A program made the position numbers and the translations under genes. The notes under the pieces were generated by a model. That model was given only the letters and a program-made list of their open reading frames with translations, did no database searches and was not told the origin of the DNA. Below are positions 1 through 6,030 of a stretch of 17,267 nucleotides of DNA, piece after piece (position 1 is the stretch's first letter; each line of letters starts with the position of its first letter). This DNA comes from Streptococcus sp. (GTDB lineage Bacteria > Bacillota > Bacilli > Lactobacillales > Streptococcaceae), in the NCBI GenBank assembly GCA_003521145.1, contig DOTL01000056.1:1-17267 (forward strand), written 5' to 3'.

Positions 1-45
1 CTCTAAAACAAACTCTGTTACCAATCCTCGAACAATTTCCGTTTT
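1..45 (-). CDS. IS3-family transposase orfB, N-terminal fragment cut by window edge
   Basis: In the -1 frame relative to the restored end of orfA the minus strand reads KTEIVRGLVTEFVLE up to position 1. This matches the usual beginning of the IS150-group orfB integrase (IVRELVTEF-like). In this family orfB is normally expressed as an OrfAB fusion by a -1 ribosomal frameshift. The run of five A residues at 44-48 (seen on the minus strand) is the likely slip region. The DDE catalytic domain lies outside the window, so whether orfB is intact cannot be judged. The listed end is approximate. Confidence 0.55.
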
Positions 46-540
46 TCCCTTTGCTCTTTCTCGTCCCTCAATCGGAGTTCTCTCAACTTTTTTAGAACAG
101 CGTTCTCCGCTCTCAAGTACTCATTTTCTGCTTGAAGTCGCTCTAGCTCTGTCATCTCTCTCCAGGTTTCTTCTTTGGCTTACGTCTCCCATTTTAGGCG
201 GTCTCCCTCTTGCTTTCTCAACAATAGTATACCCATTTTTCTTATATTGTGCTATCCAATTGTTAAGCAAGCCTTGATTTGAAAGGCCATAGTCCAGACA
301 AACAATTTGTTGAAAACAACCTTCAAGCGGAACCTTATCAATCATTTCTTGTTTTAATTTAGGAGAATAGTAACGATTCTTTCCCTTTTTGACGATGTTT
401 ATTCCATAACGGTCAATTAATTTCACCATGTACTTTAGACCAGAAACGTTCACCCCAAATTGATTTGAAAGTCGTTTAAAGCTTTCTCCTTGCTTTCTCA
501 GTTCATATATTTGAACGTCATTTTCATAAGTCAATTTCAT
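18..540 (-). pseudogene. IS3-family transposase orfA, two frameshifts
   Basis: orfA encodes the DNA-binding subunit of an IS3-family transposase. Translation from the ATG at 540 (MKLTYENDVQIYELRKQGES) gives two helix-turn-helix segments, with a GLSNQGLLNNWIAQYKKNGY stretch and then KARGRPPKMG. The normal continuation RKPKKKPGEE is lost through an apparent one-base deletion near 184-190. A second one-base loss near 155-161 is needed to reach MTELERLQAENEYLRAENAV, the leucine-zipper end, which stops at 18-20. Restoring both bases gives 174 residues, a usual length for this group. As it stands the frame closes early at 121 with a nonsense tail (DVSQRRNLERDD). An upstream ATG at 597 lies inside the terminal repeat and is not the natural start. 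Two independent lesions argue for real decay over a single read error. Confidence 0.8.
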
Positions 541-549
541 AATAAAAAT

Positions 550-588
550 ACCCCAAAAGTTAGATTTTTTCTGTCTAACTTTTGGGGT
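550..588. repeat. Terminal hairpin of the IS element
   Basis: The 15-base arm ACCCCAAAAGTTAGA (550-564) is perfectly complementary to 574-588, with a 9-base loop. It lies at the IS end and just upstream of the orfA start at 540. In a read-through transcript it would sequester the GGGGT stretch that is the only possible ribosome site near the ATG. Such end hairpins are known in IS elements as a brake on expression from outside promoters; applying that here is inference. Confidence 0.75.
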
Positions 589-647
589 GCAGTTCATAGC
601 AAGCCTTTTTATTATTATCTTTCCATAGATTACCTTCAGAAATTATT

Positions 648-679
648 AAAAAGGATTGGGGATTACCCCAATCCTTTTT
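648..679. terminator. Bidirectional rho-independent terminator after the cation ATPase gene
   Basis: AAAAAGGATTGGGG (648-661) pairs perfectly with 666-679 across a 4-base loop (ATTA). The A/T ends of the stem provide a U run in both directions. On the minus strand it ends the ATPase transcript, 36 bases after its stop codon, and it separates that gene from the IS element. Confidence 0.85.
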
Positions 680-714
680 GTCACTTTGAAGTTTTGTATT
701 GCATTAAACAGATC

Positions 715-3351
715 TTATTTGTTTTTAGTTAGAGATTTTCGAATTAAATCTGCAGGGATAATCAAAACTGCGATAAGAAGAGCAACAATATAGTGTTCAA
801 CGTCCATTGGAACGGTACTAAATACTTTACCACCGAATTGAATGATCAAGGTTTGAACAACAGCAATAGAAATCATTACAATTGAAAATTTCTTGTTTTC
901 GCCGATATGTTCAAAAACATTGAATCCATTACTACGTGTGTTAAGAGAGTTGAAGATGACAGCATAGATAAATACAGTAAATGTGAGTGTTGTTACCATT
1001 TCGAAGTTGCCAGTTCCATTTGTGATAAAGTCTTGGATACCACCAACATTTTTAAGAATAGCTAAACATACAAGAGTAATGAAGACGCTGGCTACGCCGA
1101 TAGCAGATTTCATATAGCCAGTAATAATATTTGCCTTCTTAGGAACTGGTTTTTCATTCATATAACGATCTAGCGTAGGCTCTTCACCAAAGGCAAGGGC
1201 AGCAAGTGTGTCCATGATAAGGTTAATCCAGAGAATTTGGATAATTGTAAATGGCTCTTTGAGGCCCAAAAGTGGTGAGAGAAGTGACATGGCAATAGTC
1301 GTCACGTTTACGGTTAACTGGAAGATAATGAATTTACTTACTGACTTACTCATAGTACGTCCATAGAGTACGGCTTTTTCAATCGAAGTCAATGAGTTAT
1401 TCAAGATAACGATATCTGAAGCTTCACGTGCAACTTCAGTACCATCACCCATTGAGAAACCGACATCAGCTGATTTTAGGGCAGGTGAGTCATTGACCCC
1501 ATCACCTGTCATACCAGCGACCATATCAAGGTCTTGAGCTGCCTCAATAAGACGTTTTTTATCCATTGGAAGGGCACGACTTACTACTTTTAAATGAGGC
1601 AATTGTTGTTTAAGTTCTTGATCTGAGAGGGCAGAGAGTTCATCGTGAGTAAGGACAAGGTCATTTTCTCCAGTGACGATACCGGCTTCTTTAGCGATAG
1701 CAACAGCGGTTTCTTTACGGTCACCAGTTACCATAACTACTTGAACACCCGCACGGTTCATTGTTTCAACAGTTTGTTTAATTGAAGAACGAACGTTATC
1801 ACGGATACATACGATACCAATCAAGACTTTATCATTACCATCTGTATTTAGGATAGCAAGCAAACGCATTGAACGGTTAGCTTGTTCCAATGATAATTCT
1901 TGGAAACGAGCTTTGATATCATCAGTAAAGTTTTGTTTATTACCATCTTTATCAAAATAGTAGTAGCAGTCATTTAGAATGAATTCTGGAGCACCTTTGA
2001 TGTAGGTTTTTCCATCGTTAGTCGTTACACTTGCGAATTTTGTTGCTGAGTTGAATTGTTGCTTCTCAGTAATTGTATTCGTATCGAAATCAAGTTGAGA
2101 ACGACCAATAAGGAAATCAAGAAGTGCACGGTCAGTGGCGTTACTACCAACAGCACTGCCATCAGCTACCATGGCATCGTTGTTAAGACCGATACCATTA
2201 ATCATTTCAGCTTTAAGGCTATCTGACATTGTGTCAAAATCAGGTGCATCAGTTTCACCAGTAGCCGCATAAAGTGTTCCATCAGCAAGGAAAAAGTCAA
2301 CTACAGATAGTTTACCTTCTGTGATGGTACCAGTTTTATCACTGAAGAGGATATTCATGTATCCGGCTGTTTCAATGGTATCAGGATGGCGAACCAAGAT
2401 ATTTTGTGCTAAAAGTCGACCTGAGTTCATTGAAGAAACGAGTGCCAACATCATTGGCAGACCTTCTGGAACAGCCATGATGATGATTGTAACTGCAAAG
2501 AGAATCGTTTCAATGATAAGAAGGAAGATTGAACCACCATTGAGGTTATTAGCCTTATTAAGGGCAATAAAGCCTAAGACAAGGTTGATTACTGAGTATG
2601 CAGCACCTGCACTATAACCGAGGACACCGATATTACCAGCAAGCTTGTTAAGTTTCACTTTAGATGGTGAATCTTTACTATCTTCTTGAAGAGAAGTATT
2701 GATGCTTCCAAGAACGGTGTTATTACCAATTTGTGTAGTTTCCATAACAGCTTCACCTGAAGTAACAACTGTACCACGGAAGACTTTGAGCTCTGTAAAG
2801 AGGTCTGAAGAGTCTGGCTCTGCTTGATCACCAAGAGGAAGTTTTTTAGCATCTTCACTTTCACCATTAAGGACAGCTTGGTTTACTTTTAACTCACCTT
2901 CCAAGATGATACCGTCAACTGGAATCTTATCTCCTGATTGAAGGAGAATCTGATCACCTTTTACAATATCATCAACGAGAACCTCTTTAAGTTTACCATT
3001 ACGATAAACCTTGGCATTAGTTTTTGAAGCTTCTTCTTGAAGAGTGTTGAATTTTTGCTCATTTCGGTATTGTGAGACTGCTGAGAATCCTGTAGACAAC
3101 AAAATAGCGAAAATTAGTGAGATGGCCTCATACCAATTAGCTTCACCAATATCAGGGAAAATCATTCCAACAAAGTTGAAGATGATTTTTAATCCTAAGG
3201 CAGCCAAGAGGATAAGAATCCATTGATCTTGGAAGGCTTCAATAAAAATCGAGAGGAGCGATTTAGCCTCTTTACTAGAGAGCCTATTATCGCCATGGGC
3301 GTTTTTACTTGCTTGAACTTCAGCAGAAGTCAAGCCTTTAAATTTTTTCAT
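715..3351 (-). CDS. PMCA-type P-IIB cation-transporting ATPase, probably Ca2+ export
   Basis: An 878-residue P-type ATPase that probably pumps Ca2+ out of the cytoplasm using ATP. Visible parts in order: N-terminal cytoplasmic stretch; two membrane helices (about 42-62 and 75-95); actuator domain with NGES at 162-165; helix 4 with the ion-binding PEGLP at 295-299; phosphorylation motif DKTGT at 338-342 (D338 takes the phosphate); nucleotide domain with KGAPE at 452-456; MVTGD at 540-544; hinge TGDGVND at 615-621; helix 6 with WINLIMDT at 708-715 (N710 and D714 as ion ligands); then C-terminal helices. The helix 4 and 6 motifs fit the single-site plasma-membrane Ca2+ ATPase class. The actuator loop has Asn where TGES usually has Thr. 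The ATG is preceded by AGAAAGGA 12 bases upstream. The gene is flanked by its own terminator. The ion is inferred from class and not proven. Confidence 0.9.
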   Translation of the reverse strand: MKKFKGLTSAEVQASKNAHGDNRLSSKEAKSLLSIFIEAFQDQWILILLAALGLKIIFNFVGMIFPDIGEANWYEAISLIFAILLSTGFSAVSQYRNEQKFNTLQEEASKTNAKVYRNGKLKEVLVDDIVKGDQILLQSGDKIPVDGIILEGELKVNQAVLNGESEDAKKLPLGDQAEPDSSDLFTELKVFRGTVVTSGEAVMETTQIGNNTVLGSINTSLQEDSKDSPSKVKLNKLAGNIGVLGYSAGAAYSVINLVLGFIALNKANNLNGGSIFLLIIETILFAVTIIIMAVPEGLPMMLALVSSMNSGRLLAQNILVRHPDTIETAGYMNILFSDKTGTITEGKLSVVDFFLADGTLYAATGETDAPDFDTMSDSLKAEMINGIGLNNDAMVADGSAVGSNATDRALLDFLIGRSQLDFDTNTITEKQQFNSATKFASVTTNDGKTYIKGAPEFILNDCYYYFDKDGNKQNFTDDIKARFQELSLEQANRSMRLLAILNTDGNDKVLIGIVCIRDNVRSSIKQTVETMNRAGVQVVMVTGDRKETAVAIAKEAGIVTGENDLVLTHDELSALSDQELKQQLPHLKVVSRALPMDKKRLIEAAQDLDMVAGMTGDGVNDSPALKSADVGFSMGDGTEVAREASDIVILNNSLTSIEKAVLYGRTMSKSVSKFIIFQLTVNVTTIAMSLLSPLLGLKEPFTIIQILWINLIMDTLAALAFGEEPTLDRYMNEKPVPKKANIITGYMKSAIGVASVFITLVCLAILKNVGGIQDFITNGTGNFEMVTTLTFTVFIYAVIFNSLNTRSNGFNVFEHIGENKKFSIVMISIAVVQTLIIQFGGKVFSTVPMDVEHYIVALLIAVLIIPADLIRKSLTKNK

Positions 3352-3458
3352 TTAAGGTTTGTATCCTTTCTAAATTATTACTGAGTTTTAAGGCTAGTAA
3401 ACTATAAGCCAAAAAGTTCATCATTTCAGTCACGATAACTGAATAACTATCAGTAAGT

Positions 3459-3464
3459 ATTATA
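3459..3464 (-). promoter_or_regulatory. Probable -10 box of the cation ATPase gene
   Basis: The minus strand has a consensus TATAAT, about 107 bases upstream of the ATPase ATG. The best -35 candidate at 17-base spacing (CAATTT) is poor. Between it and the gene lies TTCAGT-N7-ACTGAA (3425-3443), a small inverted repeat that could be an operator or chance. Confidence 0.4.
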
Positions 3465-3580
3465 CTTTATTTTTACTATTAAATTGTTGATTTTTTTACC
3501 AATAGAAAATTGAAGTTTCTTTTGTCTTTAGTAAGTGTAGGAGAGTACGAAGAACCTGCTTATTTTATTTAGATTTAATT

Positions 3581-5299
3581 CTATTCCTCCACCTTCAATT
3601 TATACAACCCTCTCACCGCATTACATCCGTAGATGGCCTGAGCCTGTTTCAGATCTTTTACAGTCAGGACTTTTTCTTTTAGCCTATTTTCAGCTATAAG
3701 ACTTTGTCTGTAGATGCCATTTAAGAGGCCGAGGTGAACTGGTGGTGTGTAGAGTTGGTCTTCGATTTTAAGGATGATGTTACCGATAGAGGTTTCTAGG
3801 AGTTGCCCCTCATGATTATAATAGATTTGTTCGTGAGGTTCGATACTAAGGTGAGGACGGTAACTTGTTTTGAAGAAGGTATATGGGCTATCCAACGGAT
3901 GCCTTTGCTCAACTAACTTTGCTTGGCAAAAGTCATAGGATAAGTTTGTTAATTGGCTATGTTCAAACTTCAATTCACCATCTTTTGCAAGTGTCATTTT
4001 AAGACGGTAGTCTTTGTCAAGGTCTAGTGATTGGCACAGAGCTTCGACTTGATAGTGAGCTTTTTCTGCATTGAAAGGACAGTCAAAGTAGCGACTGCTC
4101 TCTTGCAGGCGTTTTATATGCTCCTCCAGAAAGAGAAGTTTTCCTTGATGAATACGACCGGTAGAAATGAGGTCGAATTTTGGGTTCTGACGGTATAGAA
4201 CAGCAGCTTTTTGCTTGGTTTCTTCGTATTCGGATTCCCAGTTACTGTCCCAGGTAATCCCCCCTCCGACACCATAGATAGCCTTGGTTTCTTCCATTTG
4301 TAGTGTCCGAATGGCTACGTTGAAAATACTAGGTCCCTGTGGCACCAAGATTCCAATAGCTCCACAATAAACACCTCTAGGCTGTTTTTCAACCTTCTTA
4401 ATAATCTCCATGGTTGCTATTTTGGGGGCACCTGTAATCGATCCGCATGGAAAAAGGGCTTGGAAGACATCGCATAAACTTCTATTTGTCAGGAGTTGCG
4501 TTTCAATTGTCGAAGTCATTTGCCAAACTGTAGAGTATTGTTCAACTTGGCAAAGGCTCTTGACATCTTCACTTCCTATTTTAGAAATACGATTCATGTC
4601 ATTTCTAAGAAGGTCGACAATCATCATATTTTCAGAGCGATTTTTCTGATCCTGAGCTAGCCATTGGGCTTGTTTAAGGTCGGATTCAGTTGTCAAACCA
4701 CGATTGGTAGTACCTTTCATAGGTCGAGTGGTCAATGTATCGCCATCTTTTTTAAAGAAGAGTTCTGGACTTATGGAAATGATAGAAACATCATCGTGCT
4801 GAATAAAGGCATTATAATGAGCATTTTGCTCAACAACCAATCGATTGTAGATGTCAAAGGGATCAGCTGTCAGGTTCTGTTGAAGTTGAACAGTATAATT
4901 GACCTGATAGGTATCACCTTGTCGAATATGGTGGTGTATTTGCCCAATAGCAGCCTTGTATTCCTCAGCAGAAGTTAGCTCATGCCAAGATTTTGGTAAG
5001 GCAATTGGCTCATAAGTAAGTGGAATACGCTCTGTTTGAACAGTTTCATGAATAGTAAAGTAAAGAAGATACTCAGACATCAGTGGACCATCAATAACCT
5101 CAAATTTTGACTCGAAGGCAGGGGCTGCTTCATAGGAAAGATAACCTACTGCATAATAGCCTTTATTTTGATAGGCTTCGACTTCGGCTAAAAGGGATTT
5201 AACTTCCTTAATGTCCTTTGTTTTTAGTTCTTTAATGGTGTCTGTAAAGATTTGTCTGACACCAAGTTCCTTAAAATCAATAACAGTTTTCTTATGCAT
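3581..5299 (-). CDS. pabB: Aminodeoxychorismate synthase component I fused to aminodeoxychorismate lyase (PabB-PabC)
   Basis: A 572-residue two-domain enzyme for p-aminobenzoate, the folate precursor. The PabB part (about 1-370) aminates chorismate: SPELFFK at 177-183, TRPMKGT with K195, VDLLRNDMNRI at 228-238, FPCGSITGAPK at 283-293 and GVYCGAIGI at 309-317 are chorismate-binding family motifs. The PabC part (about 375-572) is a PLP-dependent lyase that releases pyruvate. It shows FKTSYR (K477 the likely PLP lysine) and LETSIGNI at 501-508. No PabA glutaminase gene lies in the window. The chosen ATG at 5299 starts MHKKTVIDF. The longer frame back to 5359 would use a TTG lying upstream of the promoter and adds basic, non-conserved sequence. 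No Shine-Dalgarno precedes 5299, and a -10 box ends 6 bases before it. No clear terminator is seen downstream, so read-through into the ATPase gene is possible. Confidence 0.92.
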   Translation of the reverse strand: MHKKTVIDFKELGVRQIFTDTIKELKTKDIKEVKSLLAEVEAYQNKGYYAVGYLSYEAAPAFESKFEVIDGPLMSEYLLYFTIHETVQTERIPLTYEPIALPKSWHELTSAEEYKAAIGQIHHHIRQGDTYQVNYTVQLQQNLTADPFDIYNRLVVEQNAHYNAFIQHDDVSIISISPELFFKKDGDTLTTRPMKGTTNRGLTTESDLKQAQWLAQDQKNRSENMMIVDLLRNDMNRISKIGSEDVKSLCQVEQYSTVWQMTSTIETQLLTNRSLCDVFQALFPCGSITGAPKIATMEIIKKVEKQPRGVYCGAIGILVPQGPSIFNVAIRTLQMEETKAIYGVGGGITWDSNWESEYEETKQKAAVLYRQNPKFDLISTGRIHQGKLLFLEEHIKRLQESSRYFDCPFNAEKAHYQVEALCQSLDLDKDYRLKMTLAKDGELKFEHSQLTNLSYDFCQAKLVEQRHPLDSPYTFFKTSYRPHLSIEPHEQIYYNHEGQLLETSIGNIILKIEDQLYTPPVHLGLLNGIYRQSLIAENRLKEKVLTVKDLKQAQAIYGCNAVRGLYKLKVEE

Positions 5300-5305
5300 A
5301 CTTAG

Positions 5306-5334
5306 AGTATAACATAAGAAGTTTCCCTTTTTAA
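5306..5334 (-). promoter_or_regulatory. Promoter of pabB-pabC placed for a leaderless mRNA
   Basis: On the minus strand an extended -10, TG-T-TATACT (hexamer 5306-5311), has TTAAAA 17 bases upstream (5329-5334). Six bases, CTAAGT, separate it from the ATG at 5299, so transcription should start at or next to the A of the start codon. The nearest purine-rich run (AAAAAGGGAAA) is about 20 bases from the ATG, overlaps the -35 region, and would not be transcribed. Confidence 0.6.
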
Positions 5335-5367
5335 CTCTCTTTTTCAAAAATCTAACCAAAAATGAAC

Positions 5368-5396
5368 TTTTCAGATAGTTTTACATATGTTATAAT
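5368..5396 (+). promoter_or_regulatory. Promoter for the small membrane-protein locus
   Basis: An extended -10, TG-T-TATAAT (5388-5396), has a weak TTTTCA at 5368-5373, 17 bases upstream. It diverges from the pabB promoter. The expected start near 5403 gives a short leader before the ATG at 5429. Confidence 0.6.
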
Positions 5397-5428
5397 GATA
5401 GGGACCACAAGAAGATTTTAGAGAGAAT

Positions 5429-5500
5429 ATGACTGAAAAAATAACTTTGAGAAAGGCAACAGCAGTCTTTCAAACAAAAAATGAAAAAAGGCACTTCTAA
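5429..5500 (+). pseudogene. Possible 5' remnant of the following small gene (23 codons)
   Basis: The first ATG after the promoter opens MTEKITLRKATAVFQTKNEK, then RHF and a TAA at 5498. Past that stop the same frame continues with protein-like EFMEASDV before a TGA at 5531-5533. The next frame then carries YELEIAIAKESS and a membrane segment. This is what one nonsense mutation plus one frameshift in a single ancestral gene would look like. A weak GAGAG lies just upstream of the ATG. It could instead be an independent short peptide or chance. Confidence 0.3.
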
Positions 5501-5771
5501 GAATTCATGGAAGCATCAGATGTATGAGCTAGAAATTGCCATTGCTAAAGAGTCAAGTAACCAAAAAAGAAATGAACTCATTAAAATCCATAATGGCTAT
5601 ATGAGTGAGTATGATAGCTTAAAGAAACAAATCATATGGTTAGCCGTATTAGGAATTTGTTTCTTATTAGTATTGGTAGTTTTTGGTTATTTTATTTGGA
5701 ATAGCTACAATAGTGAGAATATGTCTTATACATCATCTTGGCTTTCAAGAAAAAGTACTGAGCACTTATAG
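5481..5771 (+). CDS. Small single-pass membrane protein, unrecognised, possibly a broken gene
   Basis: I do not recognise this 96-residue frame. It has a charged N-terminal half (ELEIAIAKESSNQKRNELIK, helical in character) and one strong hydrophobic helix, about residues 54-73 (IIWLAVLGICFLLVLVVFGY). A polar tail follows, rich in Ser and Tyr. The ATG at 5481 has no ribosome site. The in-frame ATG at 5520 has GGAAG 6 bases before it and would give 83 residues (MYELEIAIAK). The gene lies alone between a promoter and a terminator. The out-of-frame peptide just upstream (from 5429) overlaps it and suggests the original protein started there and has since been broken. Membrane location is the only property I infer. 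Confidence 0.5.
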   Translation: MKKGTSKNSWKHQMYELEIAIAKESSNQKRNELIKIHNGYMSEYDSLKKQIIWLAVLGICFLLVLVVFGYFIWNSYNSENMSYTSSWLSRKSTEHL

Positions 5772-5804
5772 AGCTTAGTGTCCTTATCCTAGTAAATAAT
5801 AGAG

Positions 5805-5832
5805 TCTCTAGACAAAAGTCTAGGGATTTTTT
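5805..5832 (+). terminator. Rho-independent terminator after the small membrane-protein locus
   Basis: TCTCTAGAC (5805-5813) pairs with GTCTAGGGA (5818-5826, one G-U pair) around an AAAA loop, followed directly by TTTTTT. It isolates the small gene from the metE regulatory region. Confidence 0.85.
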
Positions 5833-5861
5833 GATATGAAAATGGATTTATAAGGCTGATA

Positions 5862-5878
5862 TATAGTTATTAGTTATA
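5862..5878. promoter_or_regulatory. Degenerate MtaR/MetR-like box, upstream copy
   Basis: TATAGTTATTAGTTATA matches 12 of the 16 defined positions of the streptococcal methionine box TATAGTTT-N-AAACTATA; its left half is perfect over seven bases. It lies 72 bases centre to centre from the better box at 5934. It may be a second operator or chance in AT-rich DNA. Confidence 0.35.
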
Positions 5879-5899
5879 ACAATATCTAAACAAAGGGAG

Positions 5900-5924
5900 A
5901 TAACGGGAGCTAGAAACCCGTTAT
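5900..5924 (+). other. Hairpin in the metE upstream region
   Basis: ATAACGGG (5900-5907) pairs perfectly with CCCGTTAT (5917-5924) around a 9-base loop, followed by the imperfect T stretch TTTATAGG. It lies between the two MtaR-like boxes and before the putative metE -10. It might be a weak terminator for any transcript started near 5880. It does not resemble a T-box or SAM riboswitch. Confidence 0.5.
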
Positions 5925-5933
5925 TTTATAGGT

Positions 5934-5950
5934 TATAGTCTAAAACTATA
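5934..5950. promoter_or_regulatory. MtaR/MetR methionine box upstream of metE
   Basis: TATAGTCTAAAACTATA is a near-perfect match (one difference) to the palindrome TATAGTTT-N-AAACTATA. That palindrome is known as the binding site of the LysR-type regulator MtaR/MetR in streptococci. It sits 22 bases before the putative -10, a suitable place for an activator of a promoter with a poor -35. This predicts that metE, and probably metF, respond to methionine supply. Confidence 0.75.
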
Positions 5951-5972
5951 TATAGAGAAAACTAATAGCAAT

Positions 5973-5978
5973 TATACA
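5973..5978 (+). promoter_or_regulatory. Probable -10 box of metE
   Basis: TATACA lies 52 bases before the metE ATG and just downstream of the methionine box. No good -35 hexamer is present (TATAGA at 16-base spacing), as expected for an activator-dependent promoter. Confidence 0.4.
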
Positions 5979-6030
5979 GCTATCCATTTCTTTGGTAAGA
6001 TAAGTTCAACAACAAAGAGGAGGACACAAG

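Larger units (their letters stand above)
1..596 (-). mobile_element. IS3-family (IS150-group) insertion sequence, 5' part only
   Basis: The minus strand holds the upstream end of an IS3-family element. The outer terminus reads TGAACTGCACCCC (complement of 584-596), followed by a long hairpin, a helix-turn-helix orfA and the overlapping start of orfB, which runs off the left edge. This order (terminal repeat, orfA, then orfB in the -1 frame) is that of the IS3 family. The orfA sequence looks like the IS150 group, similar to streptococcal IS861-type elements; that name is from memory. The other end and any target duplication lie outside the window. orfA is frameshifted twice, so this copy is probably unable to move by itself. 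It lies just beyond the terminator of the cation ATPase gene. Confidence 0.85.

Noticed and set aside
490..732. Plus-strand 80-codon open frame across the IS end
   Set aside because: It is antisense to orfA and runs through the terminal hairpin and the 648-679 terminator. It shows no protein-like features.
3352..3580. Terminator or RNA gene between pabB and the ATPase gene
   Set aside because: I found no stable stem followed by a T run on the minus strand and no recognisable RNA fold. Only a weak 6-bp inverted repeat (3425-3443) and a -10 box were seen.
5300..5359. 20-residue N-terminal extension of PabB-PabC
   Set aside because: It would start at a TTG upstream of the -10 box with no ribosome site, and its basic sequence is not part of the PabB fold.
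5779..6030. T-box or SAM (S-box) riboswitch before metE
   Set aside because: I looked for the T-box core (AGGGTGGAACCGCG-like) and an S-box core and found neither. The 5900-5924 hairpin is too simple, and an MtaR-type palindrome explains the control better.
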